NCBI RefSeq assembly: GCF_905171775.1
Contig: NC_053492.1
Location: 62,643,355 to 62,707,354, forward strand
Length of the DNA: 64,000 bases
Direction of reading: 5' to 3'
Origin: Rana temporaria
Taxonomy: Eukaryota > Chordata > Amphibia > Anura > Ranidae
Of the stretch, positions 10,849 through 22,544 are shown in pieces. How positions within the stretch are numbered: position 1 is the stretch's first letter; each line of letters starts with the position of its first letter. The position numbers and the translations under genes were made by a program. The notes below the pieces were generated by a model, which saw only the letters and a list, made by a program, of their open reading frames with translations, made no database searches and was not told the origin of the DNA.

Positions 10849-11605
10849 GGCCCAGATTCACAGAGGGGCAGGCGCACATTACGCCGCCGTAGAGTAACCA
10901 ATGTACGCTACGCCAACGCAGCGCAGAAAGGCAAGCAATGCATTCAGCAAGCTATTGCTCCCAACGTTGCGTCAGCGTGGCATAGGTTTCGAGGGCGCAG
11001 ACCGGCGTAGGTGGAAGTGGGCGTGACCCATGCAAATGAGGCGTGACCCCATGCAAATGATGGGCCGAGCGCCAGACAGATACGTATCACGAACTGCGCA
11101 TGCGCCGTGACGTGGACGCATCCCCTGCGCCTGCTCACAACCACGTCGGAACAACTGCCTAAACTACGCCGGATCACTGCGTACGGCGTGAACGTAACCT
11201 ACGCCCAGCCAGACACACGTAAAATACGCCGGCTTGTGTTCCCTGGTGCAGACCTTTGCATGTCTGCTACTGGGTTGCACCTCCTTTATGGGGAATAACT
11301 TTACGACAGACGCACAACTTACGCGCACCTCGCGTAGCCTGCGTCGGGTGCACGCAGGTTCATGAATCGCCTTATTTCCCTCATTTGCATGTTTGAATGG
11401 CTAATCAATGGGAGCGGCACCATGCTCCCAGCCTAAATGTACGCCCACCCTACGCCGGCGTAAGCAAGATACGTCGGCGGGGTGTAGCCTGGTTTTAGGC
11501 GCATATCTGTTTGTGGTTCTGGCGCACAGATACGACGGCGCACATTTGCACTTACGTCGGCGTAACTTGTTATACGTCAGGGTAAGTGCTTTGTGAATCT
11601 GGGCT
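10849..11605. mobile_element. Harbinger-type MITE, GGCCCAGATTC family (E1)
   Basis: Starts GGCCCAGATTCACAG and ends TGTGAATCTGGGC. The interior is CpG- and 'tacgcc'-rich with many short inverted segments, including the central ACTGCGCATGCGC. The flanking triplets do not match (CAT/TTA). It shares ends and interior words with the copies at 33628, 34502 and 37969 and with the gene-bearing element at 48690-50669. Confidence 0.75.
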
Positions 11606-11631
11606 TAACCAAAACGTATATTTTAGTTTTA

Positions 11632-11874
11632 GGTCCAGTTCACACCAGACGCAGTTCTGTACAGTTTTGTGTGCATTTCTGCACTCAAAATGCATGCACA
11701 GTGTTTTCCATGTCTTCCAATGGCTCTAGTGCAGAAACTGACCGAAAACTGACTGCATGGTGTGAACTAGAGCCAACTAGAGCCATTGGAATACATGGAA
11801 AACACTGTGCATGCATTTTGTGCAGAAAATAGCACACAAAACTGTACGGAACTGCGTCTGGTGTGAACTGGCCC
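11632..11874. mobile_element. Palindromic MITE, GGTCCAGTTCACACC ends
   Basis: Almost the whole 243 bp folds back. The arm AGTTCACACCAGACGCAG pairs with its complement at the right end, and the middle pairs through CATGGAAAACACTGTGCATG. 3-bp duplication TTA (11629-11631, 11875-11877). Harbinger-like by duplication. Confidence 0.8.
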
Positions 11875-11877
11875 TTA

Positions 11878-12316
11878 ATATAAATATCTGCCATCAGTGC
11901 CACCTATCAGTGCCACCTATCAGTGCCCATCAGTGCGGCATATTAGTGCCTCCTCATCACTGCCACCTAATCAGTCCCCATAAGTGCCGCCTCATCAGTG
12001 CCCATAAGTTCCACCTCATCAGCGCACATCAGTGAAGGAGAAAAATTACTTATTTACAAAATGTACTTACAGAAACTAAGAAATACTTTTTTTTTCCCAA
12101 ATTTTCTGTCTTTTTATTTTTTTATATATAAAAAAAACAACAGCAGTGATTACATACCACCAAATGAAAGCTATGTTTGTGTGAAGAAGATGATAAAAAA
12201 AATTATTTGTGTATAGTGTTGCATTAATGTGCAATTGTCGTTTAAAGTGCGACAGCGCTGAAAGCTGAAAAATGGCCTGGGCAGAAAGGGGGTGAAAGTG
12301 CCCTGTATTGAAGTAG
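11878..12316. mobile_element. CCACTT-family TTAA element, right part (copy 2)
   Basis: Ends GTATTGAAGTAG followed by TTAA (12317-12320). It carries the family's minisatellite of 'catcagtgcc' words (11893-12035) and the conserved stretch from 'gacagcgctgaaagctgaaaaatggcc' (split here: gacagcgctgaaagctg, aaaaatggcc). The left end is missing. Confidence 0.65.
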
Positions 12317-12426
12317 TTAAAAAAAAAAAAAACAACATATTTTTTTTGCCATTTTAAGTATAGAGGAGGATGGGCAATGGACTGACCACAAATTAAAAAT
12401 ACGGGTGGGACTTGGCTTTTACAATA

Positions 12427-12510
12427 GGGATGAGCCGAACTCCCCCCAGTTCGGCTTTTCAGCAGAACTGCCCCAGGGAACATGTATCAGTGCATGAAAA
12501 AGTTTTAAAA
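12427..12510 (+). mobile_element. Fragment of a hAT-like element with GGGATGAGCCGAAC end
   Basis: Starts TAGGGATGAGCCGAAC and then repeats 'gccccagggaacatgtatcag', which recurs after the same end at 13390-13410 (13208 copy), with the intervening part deleted. Short, probably a deletion derivative. Confidence 0.4.
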
Positions 12511-13807
12511 ATGGCACATTCAGCTTGAACTGGATGAACCAGTGTCTTTATTCAATCTTACTAACTATACACTGTAACTAATCTAAACCCTAACTGTAAG
12601 ACATTGAGTTTGCACTGCCTTTGTTCATCTTTCTCATAAAATACCCTTTTCACCCTTTTCATAATTTTTTTTGAAACACGGTGCTGCTGATCTCCTCCAG
12701 CCATTTTCTGTCCACTTGCATGTTCTTCAATATCAGCCATCAGACATTATTGCTCTGAACTATTTTACTTGCATATATTTCATTTCATCACCACCATGGC
12801 TCCAGGTCTCAGAGTGTTGCTTTCCCCGAACTTCTGGGTCAGGGAGTGCATGCACTGAGCATTTCACATACACTATCCAGAAGGGATGCTTGGGTTGGAG
12901 TGGAAGCTGGGGAGTGTCTTTTTACTAAAGCTATTTGTTTTAATAAATGCATGGAGACTCACACATAATGCCAGCAGGGAGAGTAGATGGAAAGGTGGCT
13001 CCATGGAAACCTTCAAGGGGATGGAGCTACCAGAAACAACAACAGGGAAAGAGAGAATTTCAAGAAGAGGAATTTGCAGCAACTTTAGGCCTAAAAGAAA
13101 AAGATTCAAACATGGTAATTACTGATGTTTCCGGCATATTATTATTTTTGACAGATCAGCAAAAAAGTAACCAAGTCATCAAGGAGCAGTAGAGGACATG
13201 TAATGTTTAGGGATGAGCCGAACCCCCCCCCCCCCGGTTCGGTTCGCACCAGAACATGTGAACAGACCAAAAATTTGTGCAAACACTGTTAAAGTCTATG
13301 GGACACAAAAGTGAAAAATCGAAAGTGTTCATTTTAAAGGCTTATACGCAAGTTATTGCCATAAAAAGTGTTTGGGGGCCCGGGTACTGCCCCAGGGGAC
13401 ATGTATCAATGCAAAAATAAAAGTTTTTAAAACAGCTGTTTTTTCAGGAGCAGTGATTTTAATAATGCTTAAAGTGAAACAATAAAAATGAAATATTCCT
13501 TTAAATATCGTGTCTGGGGGTCCCTTTAGTCTGCCTGTAAAGTAGCGCATATTTCCCATGTTCATAACCGTCCCGCAGCAAAATGACATTTCTAAAGAAA
13601 ATGTAATTGAAAATTGCTTGCGGCTATAATGTATTGCCGGACCCTATACATAAAAAATCATTGAAAAAAAAGTTGTGGCTTCAGGTCTGGTATGGATATT
13701 GAGTGGATCCATTTTTTTTAAATAATGGCGTGGGAGTCCCACAGACCCCCAGGCATTATATACTCTGAACTGCAGTATATATATTATACGTACTGTACTA
13801 TATACTC

Positions 13808-14110
13808 TGCAGAAAAATTGGGCCTTAGGAGCTGGTGGTGCCAGAACACTTTAACCTTTCGCAGTTATTCTTGTTGGGTGCAGAAACGAGCCCTGCTGTT
13901 AAATATTATTTAAAAAATTGTAATTACACGCCCCTGTTAAACAGGGGCAGACAAATTGGGCCTTTAGTTTTGATGGTGCCACAACACTGTAACCCCTCAC
14001 AGTTACTCTTGTTGGGTGCAGAAATGGGCACTGCTGTTAAATATTTTATAAACAATTTTAATTACATGCCCCTGTTAAACAGGGGCAGAAAAATTGGGCC
14101 TTGGGTGGTG
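13808..14110. repeat. Three tandem ~139-bp repeats
   Basis: The unit begins 'gcagaaaaattgggcc' at about 13808, 13947 and 14084. It contains 'cttgttgggtgcagaa' and ends 'cccctgttaaacagggg', a small hairpin. It lies in the 3' flank of the hAT transposase relic. Confidence 0.75.
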
Positions 14111-14219
14111 GTCGTGCCCAAAACCAAAAATATTGTTGGAAGCTAGCATCATCATGATTGAGGAAGAATAGGATAGGCAGCATAGGCAGTCTTCAAGGGA
14201 TCCCAGATCCATAACAAAT

Positions 14220-16796
14220 TCAATCAAATACATCAGCATTAGGTGCTTGATAGCTGCTGAGCCAGGACTGATTCATTTGTATAAATGTGAGCCTATCAAC
14301 AGAGTCTGTGGACAGGCACACTCTTTGATCCATTACAAACCCTCCAGCAGCACTGAATGTGCGTTCAGAAAGCAAGCTCGATGCAGGACAGGCCAGTAGC
14401 TCGATTGCATATTGAGCAAGTTCTGTCCAGTGGTTCATCCTCAAGGCCGAGTAACAAAGTGGATGCTCTGTTGGAAAGGTCTCCATATCTGCTCTTGCCC
14501 CTAGACATTATTGCACCATATAATGCAGACGCTGGCGATGGTTGCTTGAACCAGAATCAGACCTTAGTAATGAGGACTGAAAAATTGTTTAAAGGTATCA
14601 GTCAGCCAGCCACATTCTCCACCGCTCTTCCTCTGACTGAACGAAACCTCAGAAACGCATTGTTCAGCACCAGGAAATGGTAACCTCCCAGTGTCTGGAA
14701 ATGCGTTAAAAACAAACTTTTCTTCAAGTCCTCCTGAAGATGTTTCATCCTCTGCTCCCTCTGCGAAGGCAGGATGAGTTCTGCAACTTTACCCTTGTAA
14801 CGTGGATCAAGAAGGGTTGCCAGCCAGTAATGATCCCTCTACTTGATACCACGAATCCTAGGATCCTTTCGCAGGCTTTGCAGAATCAGGGAGGCCATGC
14901 AGTGTAAGTTTGCAGAGGCATTCAATTCTGAGTCCTCTGGGTCACTAAGGATCACATTATTCGTAACTACCTCCTCCCAGCCACGTACAACTCCTTGGGT
15001 TTCTGAGGACTGAAAACAGAATCACCACCAGCTTTTTGGAGGCATGGTGGCGGAGCAAGCTCCAACACTGAACCCTTTCCTGCATCCTTCCCAGCTGCCA
15101 GCAGAGTTACCCAGTGCACGGTGAAGGAAAGGTAATGTCCCTGCCCATGCCTGCTGAACCATGAGTCAGTGGTAATATGAACCTTACTGCTCACTGCCCT
15201 GTCCAAGGCCCCGTACACACAAGGGGATCTCCGCTGGAAACGGTCCGGCGGACTTTTCCAGATTCCTCCTCCGGATTTGGATCCGCTGGCTTGTACTCAC
15301 CATCGGATCAAAATCCGCGCGGAATTCGCCGCGATGATGACGCGGCGACGTGCGCGACGCTGGAAGTAAGTACTTCCATGCATGCGTCGAATCATTACGA
15401 CGCATGCAAGGGAGGGGAGCGGACGGATTGATCCGGTGAGTCTGTACAGACCACCGGATCAATCCGCTGGACCCGATTCAAGCGGTTACATTTCTTAGCA
15501 TGCTAAGAAATTTATATCCGCTTGAAATCGATCCGGCCGAGAAATCTCCGCGGATAAATATCCGCTAGGCCGTACAGACGACCGGATTTGTACGCTGGAA
15601 ATGATCCGCGGATCAATCCCAGCGGTTAGATCCGGTGGTGTGTACGAGGTCCAACAAGGCCAAAACATTGGCATTTTGGAACCTGTTTTACAGCATATTC
15701 CACAAATTCACGAAAGGTTGCAGAGTCTACCAGCTGAAAAGGCAGCAGTTGCAGTGCTAGCAATTTGGCCAAGCTAGCATTTAGACCCTGAGCATGTGGA
15801 TGACTGGGACCAAATGTATTTTTACTGTTCAGCAACTGGGGTAGGAAAATTTGCCTGCTGAAATCAATTGGTGGTGTACTGCTAGCAGATTGGCTGCAAG
15901 TACTTGTGACACCTTTTACTATACCTTCATTGCTCTCAGTGCAGATTTTTGAGAGGACTGGAGGTATAGTATGGTTGGAGATCCCAAATGAGGAGCAAGG
16001 AGAAGTCTCCCTTGTTCTATGATGTGGGTCTTTCAAGTGCTGTTGCCAACGGATTGCATGGCAGGTCGTCATATGTCTGGTCAAGCATGTTTTCACAAGC
16101 GACTGCTGTTCTGGCCATGCTTGATCCACTTCAGACATAGGTTGTAAACAGCAACGGTGCGATCTGCTGCACACGTGACGAAAAAGGCCCACACCAAGGA
16201 ACTTTTAAAAGTCAACAGGGAGTCAACAGCGCCCTGCATCTGCAGAGCTCTGCAGTGTGATGCAATAGGATGGCTGCCCTTAAGCTGCCTCCTGGAGGAC
16301 ATCCTGTCTCGTTGGAGTTGTGCCTCCTCCTCCTCATTTTCCTCCTCTCTTCTCTCAGGCACCCAAGTACAGCCAGTGACCTCCTCATCCCTTCCCTCCT
16401 CATCACTGGAGAAAATTTGGCAGTATGCTGCAGCTGGGGGAACATGACTGCCAGTTTCTTGTCCTTCTGTGGCACCCCCTCTCTCTAGGCTCACGTTACT
16501 CCCTTCCTCAACCCAAGAACTAACATTGGAGCCTTAAAATCGCTGCGCATCCTCCAGCAGCATGCAACCGACACTGTGGTCGAATAATTTCGGGGGCATG
16601 ATGGTGGGGCTACAGAAGGAGTGACTGTGGACAAGGAGTCAGTGGAATAGGCCACTACAGCTGCATTGGAAGGTAAACTACTCTGAGCCTGGGTGACAGA
16701 GGATGAGGAGGATGAGGACGACTTTTTTATCCACTCCACCAACTCTTCTGCATGTTGTGGCTCAATAACAGCGCCAGTAGCAGAAAAAAAGGACAA
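14220..16796 (-). pseudogene. hAT transposase with BED-type zinc finger, degenerate
   Basis: Read right to left. 16796-16100 has an acidic, Ser-rich leader and a BED-finger-like segment (SLVWAFFVTC, then AVYNLCLKW). The ...LVDSATFREFVEYAVK segment is near 15720. DRAVSSKVHITTDSWFS, the hAT core start, is near 15200. YWLATLLDPRYKGKV is near 14800. The C-terminal dimerisation segment (LACPASSLLSERTFSAAGG) is at about 14390-14330. Several frameshifts and stops, plus the MITE insertion at 15207-15651, make it non-functional. Order and motifs fit an Ac/ZBED-like transposase. Confidence 0.85.
15207..15651. mobile_element. Hairpin MITE B, GGCCCCGTACAC family
   Basis: Ends GGCCCCGTACACAC and GTGTGTACGAGGTC; duplication CAA (15204-15206, 15652-15654). 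It interrupts the hAT transposase frame just before DRAVSSK; removing one CAA restores a continuous target. The inner palindrome TTTCTTAGCATGCTAAGAAA (15490-15511) is shared with copies C and H. Confidence 0.85.
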
Positions 16797-17186
16797 GTGC
16801 CCCCCACCTGCAGAGGATGCACCATGTCCACGACCCCCACTCTTGACTGTAGTTCCATTTTTGGGTAGAAAGCTGCTTTAAGAAAGACCCCAAATACCAG
16901 TCCTCCAATATGAAAAAGTAAGGGGTACATGTGATCCCTACTCATTCACAAAAAATGTAAATAGTAAATAGAGACTTTTGACAAGTCCCTTTTTAAAAAA
17001 AATTAAAAAGTCCTATGATGTAAATCCCCCATCAGTCACGTTGTTCAGTGATTCAAATCCAATCCTAGGCAATCACAATGAACAACACCAGCTAACCAAT
17101 CTAAAGAATGCCTAAGTCACAACAAGAATGTTGGATGATCTGGGTAACATTTGCATGCACCATGAAAACACCAAAAGCTTGCTTAA

Positions 17187-17960
17187 AGTGGTTGTAAAGG
17201 TTTGCATTTTTTTTAAATAAAAATAACAACCATGTTAGGCCTCGTACACACCAGCGGATCTGTCCGATGAAAACGGTCCGCGGACCGTTTTTATCGGACA
17301 TGTCTGCTGCCGGATTTTGGTCTGATGGCTGTACACACCATCAGACCAAAATCCCTGTGGAAAACAAACGCAGGGACGTGTCACGACGTGGCCGCGACGA
17401 TGACGCGGCGACGTGCGCGACCCTGGAAGGTCAATGCTTCCACGCATGCGTCGAATCACTTTGACGCATGCGAGGGCTTTCGGCCGAGCGGACATGTACG
17501 GTGAGTCTGTACAGACGACCGAACATGTCTGACGGACAGCCTTCCAGCGGACATGTTTCTTAGCATGCTAAGAAACATTTGTCCGCTGGAAACCTGTCCG
17601 ATCCGCCGGACATTTGTCCGGTCGGCCGTACACACGACCGAACATGTCTGCTGAAACTGGTCCGCGGACCAGTTTCAGCAGACATGTTCGGTCGTGTGTA
17701 CGGGGCCTCATACTTACCTGCTCTGTGCAAGGGTTTTGCACAGAGCGGGCCTATCTTCCTCTTCTAGGGTGCCCAATTGGTGCTCCTGACTCCTCCTCTT
17801 CATCAGGTGCCCCCACAGAGAGCTGCTTTCTTTGGGGGCACCAGTGCAGGCACAAACGGGGGGGGGGGGGGTCTCTCGGGGGCAGCTGTAGAAAATAATG
17901 TTTTCCTCCTTAATGCAAGGAATGCATTAAGGTGTAAAACCATGAGACTTTACAACCCCT
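17187..17960. mobile_element. TTAA MITE with AGTGGTTGTAAAGG ends (N2)
   Basis: TTAA at 17183-17186 and 17961-17964. The ends pair as AGTGGTTGTAAAGG and its imperfect complement CTTTACAACCCCTT. Hairpin MITE C lies inside. A 12-13-nt G-run occurs at about 17859-17871. Confidence 0.7.
17238..17707. mobile_element. Hairpin MITE C, GGCCCCGTACAC family
   Basis: Ends GGCCTCGTACACACC and GTGTGTACGGGGCC; flanking triplets TTA (17235-17237) and TCA (17708-17710). The arms pair around CGGTCCGCGGACCG and it has the central CTTAGCATGCTAAG palindrome. Confidence 0.82.
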
Positions 17961-18669
17961 TTAAATGAATGCAATGTGAATGCCTAGTGATCACAAACCT
18001 GTTGGAAAAACCTAATTGGCTTAAAAAAAAGGGTTGGCTCTGGAGTGGAGCATTGCGCCCTGAGCCCACCCTGTTGTGTGACAATAGCGAATAATATTCG
18101 CTATTGTCTTCCTGCTTCTCGTCCCGTCCCATCAGGAAGCGGGTCTTAAGTCCCAATTGGCTGAGAGGAGAAGCGACCATATTGGTTGGGAGCAGTTTTA
18201 GTAAATCAACCCCATAATGTCAAACTATAAGGCTGTGTAGAGGACAGATGTATGAGAGGTTTATCCTATTGGATCTTTGTAAAAATATGAACAGCAGAAT
18301 GTGTTATTTTAGTGATGATTTACGGTTTTAATATTTGATTATTGAATACATTTGTATGTACTTTTAAATATTGTAGATATCTTTGTATGGATTGTACCTT
18401 AAAGTCCTGGTTTATATAACTGTAAGCTGTTAAAGAACAGTACATTTTTCCATAATCAACTTTCATCCTCATCAACTGTTACACACTGATTAGGCAGCAG
18501 GGTGACTTATAAGTAGATGTGTGACTGCTGATTAGTAATAATGTGGACTCATGAGGCCTTAGGAAAATCACACTAATTGGGCCGAATGGAAAACCAATAT
18601 CAGTATATTCATCTATTCCATTCATACAGAAGGGTCAGCTGTTGTGTAAGCTTAAAGAAAGAACTCCAG
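17961..18669. other. No clear feature; MITE-like end near 18213
   Basis: 'cagttttagtaaatcaacccc' (18191-18211, one side only) matches the end of a frog palindromic MITE also seen at 46455 and 59758. 18076-18105 holds a small inverted repeat (gcgaataatattcgc). 18214-18669 is AT-rich with nothing recognised. Confidence 0.35.
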
Positions 18670-19741
18670 TGTAGCACTACCCCCATATATAGAGGTTGCA
18701 GATCATAGGGTTCCTCACTGCTGCACAGCCAGGCACACAACAACTTCTGCTTTCATCCAGACACAGTGAACAGTCCATGAGCTTTGTTTTTATGTTTTGG
18801 ATTTGATTGGACTTGGATGGGAAAAGGAGTTATGGGATACCCAACATGAAAGTGACAAAATCAGGGACAACTTCCTCCCTATATATAACTCTGATTGATT
18901 CCTCTGCACAGCTCCAATTGATTCCTCTGTACAGGCTAACAATCTATGTTTGATTAGCAACAGTCCCATATAGGCTAGGAACTCTCAGTCCCTCTATTAG
19001 CACAATGGGTGGTGAACTGCATCCTGGAGTACCTCCAACTCCCCTGTAGACACTGGTCCCAGTTCTACTACTGCAGAAAAATGCTAGCCCACCTGGCTGC
19101 CTCTTCACAAGCCCACCTGGTTGCTTCTTTTCACCAGTCTACCTGACTGACACAGTGGATATCTCCTAGGACAAAGCTATAGAAGACTTAAGCACACCAC
19201 TGTCTTCAAGAGAGGCCTACTACATGTGGCAGTCTCTCTCCTTGTAAATCCCTGCACCTATCTGTAGTATTCACACTGTCCTTTCCTTGCTCCTGCTACC
19301 TCTTTTAGGAAAGCCTCCTTCCAAATTCTCCTGTGGAAGGATCCTTCCAGGCTTGCCATAAGAGCCCTGGCCAGAGGCAGAGCACCCCACTCCCCAAAGA
19401 CCTAGGGGGTTGGCCTCGAGGGCCACCAACAACCTCCTCAGCACTGCATCTCTATCTTCCACCAACCACCTACCCAACGTGGCTCATGTTTATTTAAGGA
19501 CTCACTTAGTCCACTGCCAGGCTTACTAAATATACAGGACCACCCTCCTAGCCTCCCTCTAGCTTCCAGAACATTCTCCAATATTCTAGAACCGAGGGGG
19601 GCACCAGAGAGCTGCCTGTATGAGTCATGCTGTCCTGAACTCTAGTAACACTGATCCAATTACAGACAAACAGGGTTTAAACATGAGTTAGAATATGCTT
19701 TTTCCTACACTGACACTAGTAGCACACTTGAGAGTGCTACA
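18670..19741 (-). mobile_element. Solo LTR, TGTAGC...GCTACA family, copy 3
   Basis: On the + strand it starts TGTAGCACTACCCCC, the inverse of the right end of copies 1 and 2, and ends AGTGCTACA, so it lies in minus orientation. Flanks CCAG (18666-18669) and CCAA (19742-19745) suggest a 4-bp duplication with one change. Length 1,072 bp, close to copy 1. The poly(A) signal position is degenerate. Confidence 0.6.
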
Positions 19742-19784
19742 CCAATAATAACATAAAAGGTAGAAATATGTTTATAATGCTTAA

Positions 19785-20476
19785 AGAGGAAGTAAAGCCT
19801 ACACAAAAAAAATAAAAAAAAATAATAAAACCCTGCAAGACAAAGTCATAATGAGCTAGTATGCATAGCATATTTATAGCATTTGTATTACTTACCTCAG
19901 ATCGAAGCCCCCACAGCGGTCCGCGTCTCCCCCTCTGGCCACCGACATCTCTCCCGGCAAATTTTTCTTTATAACATTTAACATGCCTTGACACTTAAAA
20001 GGCAGCTCGATACTACCTACCTTTACTATATGGTGGTTTCTGGTCCCCCCCCCCCAAAAAAAGAGGGGGGGAAGGGAGAACGCAGGAAAGCGTTTGTGAC
20101 TATAAAGAATGTATTAATATATATGTAATATGTATTCCTAGTGCTATATACTTGTGATATTTATTATCTCTCCCGGCACTTAACTCCGGTTATCGCGGCT
20201 CCGGCGCTGTGATTGGCCAGAGTCGCAATGATGTCACTCCCACGCATGCGTGCGGGAGCCGCCAGGAACGGCACAGTGACTGAAGCAACGGCACATAGGT
20301 GCCATTGCTTCAGTTTTCCCCAGTACGCATGTGCCGATAACATTGGCACATGTAGGGGACATGGGATATCTCCTAAACCATGCAGGTTTAGGAGATATCC
20401 TTGGTAGCTACAGGTAAGCCTTAATATAGGCTTACCTGTAGCATAAAGTGGTTGTAGAGGGTTTACAACCACTGTA
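19785..20476. mobile_element. TTAA-flanked MITE-like segment (N3)
   Basis: TTAA at 19781-19784 and 20477-20480. The left end is AGAGGAAGTAAAGCC. The right part (20445-20476) contains 'aaagtggttgtagagggtttac', and the arms are not clearly complementary, so this may be two overlapping elements. Inner hairpins: 'aggtttaggagatatcc' and its complement at 20367-20401, and 'aggcttacctgtagc' at 20408-20443. Confidence 0.45.
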
Positions 20477-20589
20477 TTAAAGCTTAATTCTAGGCAGTGT
20501 AATACGTGGGAGCCCAGGATCATACTGCTAAACGCAAACAGATTTGCAAAGCAGGGACATTGATCCATGCCTTCCCCTAGTAAAGGCAC

Positions 20590-21103
20590 CACAGATACAG
20601 TACACAAACACTGGTTAGTTAACCCTTTGACCGCTCCCTGATGTTAACCCCTTCCCTGTCAGTGTCATAAGTTCAGTGACAGTGCATATTTTTAGCACTG
20701 ATCACTTTATTGGTTTCGCTGGTTCCCAAAAAAGTGTCAAAAGTGTCAGTTAGGTGTCCGATATGTCCACCGCAATATCGCAGTCCCGCTATAAGTCGCT
20801 GATCGCTGCCATTACTAGTAAAAATAAATAAATTCCATAAAAATATCCCATAGTTTGTAGATGCTATAACTTTTGTGCAAACCAATCAATATGGGCTTAT
20901 TGGAGATTTTGTTTTACCAAAAATATGTAGCAGAATACATATTGGCCCAAATTGATGAATAAATTAGATTTTTTTGTTTTTTTATTGGATATGTTTTATA
21001 GCAGAAAGTCAAAAATATTGTTTAATTTTTCATAATTGTTGGTCTTTTTTGTTTATAGTACAAAAAATAAATAAATGCACAGGTGATCAAATACCATCTC
21101 TTT
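20590..21103. mobile_element. CCACTT-family TTAA element, internal part (copy 3)
   Basis: Shares with copies 5, 6, 8 and 9 the ordered words 'ttaaccccttccctg', 'aaaaaagtgtcaaaagtgtc', 'ccattactagtaaaa', 'gctataacttttg' and 'gatcaaatacca'. No TTAA terminus is visible. It abuts the Tc1 relic at 21104. Confidence 0.6.
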
Positions 21104-21176
21104 TGGCTGTCTTTCAACAATGGCTTTCTTCTTGCAACTCTTCCATAAAGGCCAGATTTGTGGAGTGCACGACTAA

Positions 21177-21582
21177 TGCCACGTACACACGATCGGAAAT
21201 TCCGACAAGAAAACCGTGGATTTTTTCCGATAGAATGTTGGCTCAAACTTGTGTTGCATACACACGGTCACACAAATGTGGTCAAAAATTCCGACCACCA
21301 AGAACGCGGTGACGTACAACACTACGACAAGCCGAAAAAAATGAAGTTCAATGATTTCGAGCATGTGTAGGATTTTTGTGCGTCGGAATTGCATACAGAC
21401 GATCGGAATTTCCGGCAAGAACTTTTTTTTCCGTCGTAAAATTTGAGAACCAGCTCTCAAATTTTTGCTGTCGGAAATTCCGACAGAAAATGTCCGATGG
21501 GGCCTACACACGGTTGGAATTTCTGACCAAATGCTCACTTTGAACTTTTCTTGTCGGAAATTCCGATCGTGTGTACGCGGCA
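21177..21582. mobile_element. Hairpin MITE D, TGCCACGTACAC variant
   Basis: Ends TGCCACGTACACACG and CGTGTGTACGCGGCA; duplication TAA (21174-21176) and TAG (21583-21585). It sits in the Tc1 relic. Arms share CGGAAATTCCGACAAGAAA with the complement at the other side, unlike the core words of copies B and C. Confidence 0.85.
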
Positions 21583-22021
21583 TAGTAGTTGTCCTGTGGT
21601 CCGATTTTCACGCCTGAGCTGTGGATCTCTGCAGCTCCTCCTGAGTTACCATGGGCCTCTTGGCTGCTTCTCTGATTAATGCTCCCTATGCCCAGGGCCG
21701 GCGCTAGTGCAAGGCAACATTGGTGCTTGCCTTACGGAACCAGCGCCAGCCAGGGCGGAAAATTGGGGCGAACTTGCGGCCGCCCGAACGAGACCTCCAC
21801 CTCCCCGCCGTTCCCACTATGAGCGCGCCGTGCGGGGTGCAGTTCACCCAGGCGCCATAGAGGTGGTGGCGCTCAAGCGCCAGAGTGCTCCGCTCCCTCC
21901 TCCTCTCCTTGCTCTGAGCTCTCTACCGCCGCGAGTTTTGAGTCCTCCTCACGATCATCATGTTCTCCACCCGGGCGGCTGTGCAGCTGCACACTGTCCT
22001 CTCCTCTCCAGCTGCCACCTG

Positions 22022-22366
22022 GGTGGGGTTTGTCCTAGGGGGGGGGGGGTTGACCATGTTGTGGTGGCCTCTGTACTAATAGAGGGGGGGTTACTGTACT
22101 AATAAAGGGTGGTTTGTGGGGGGGTCTGTACTAATTGTGGGGGATGGCTTGTGGGGGGGGGGTCTGTACTAATGGGGGCTGGCTTGTGGGGTGGTCTGTA
22201 CAAATGGAGGGGGTGATTTGTCCGGGGGGGTGTTCTGTACTAATGGAAGGGGGGTCTTTGCTAATGGGGGGGTGGTTGTCCTGTGGGGGGGTCTGTACTA
22301 ATGGGGGGGGGTGATTTATGGGGGGTATGTACTAATGGAGGGGGGGTGGTTTGTCCTGGGGGGCAG
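22022..22366 (+). repeat. G-rich minisatellite
   Basis: About nine degenerate 30-40-bp units built from 'tctgtactaatgg', a run of 5-10 G, and 'tggtttgtggg'. The + strand is very G-rich and could form G-quadruplexes. Confidence 0.8.
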
Positions 22367-22544
22367 CAGTGTGTGTGGGCTGCCACTGAGCATTTAAAGG
22401 ACGAGTCCAGACCACGCCGCGCTCACCACACAGGCCGGACACACGCCCGTAGAGCCGCTGCCGTGACTTGCAAGGCTTCAGAAACAGGTAAGGGGGACCT
22501 GTTTAAACAAATACACCAAATCCCTGCAATAATATATTAAGCAC

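Larger units (their letters stand above)
13208..16900 (-). mobile_element. hAT transposon remnant with transposase relic
   Basis: The left end reads TAGGGATGAGCCGAAC. Then come a subterminal non-coding region, three 139-bp tandem repeats (13808-14110) and a minus-strand transposase relic (14220-16796). The right terminus is not recognisable. The non-coding subterminal block recurs inverted at 57410-58717. It is interrupted by hairpin MITE B (15207-15651). Confidence 0.75.

Noticed and set aside
16157..16488. Leu/Ser-rich open frames on the plus strand
   Set aside because: Antisense shadow of the hAT transposase leader.
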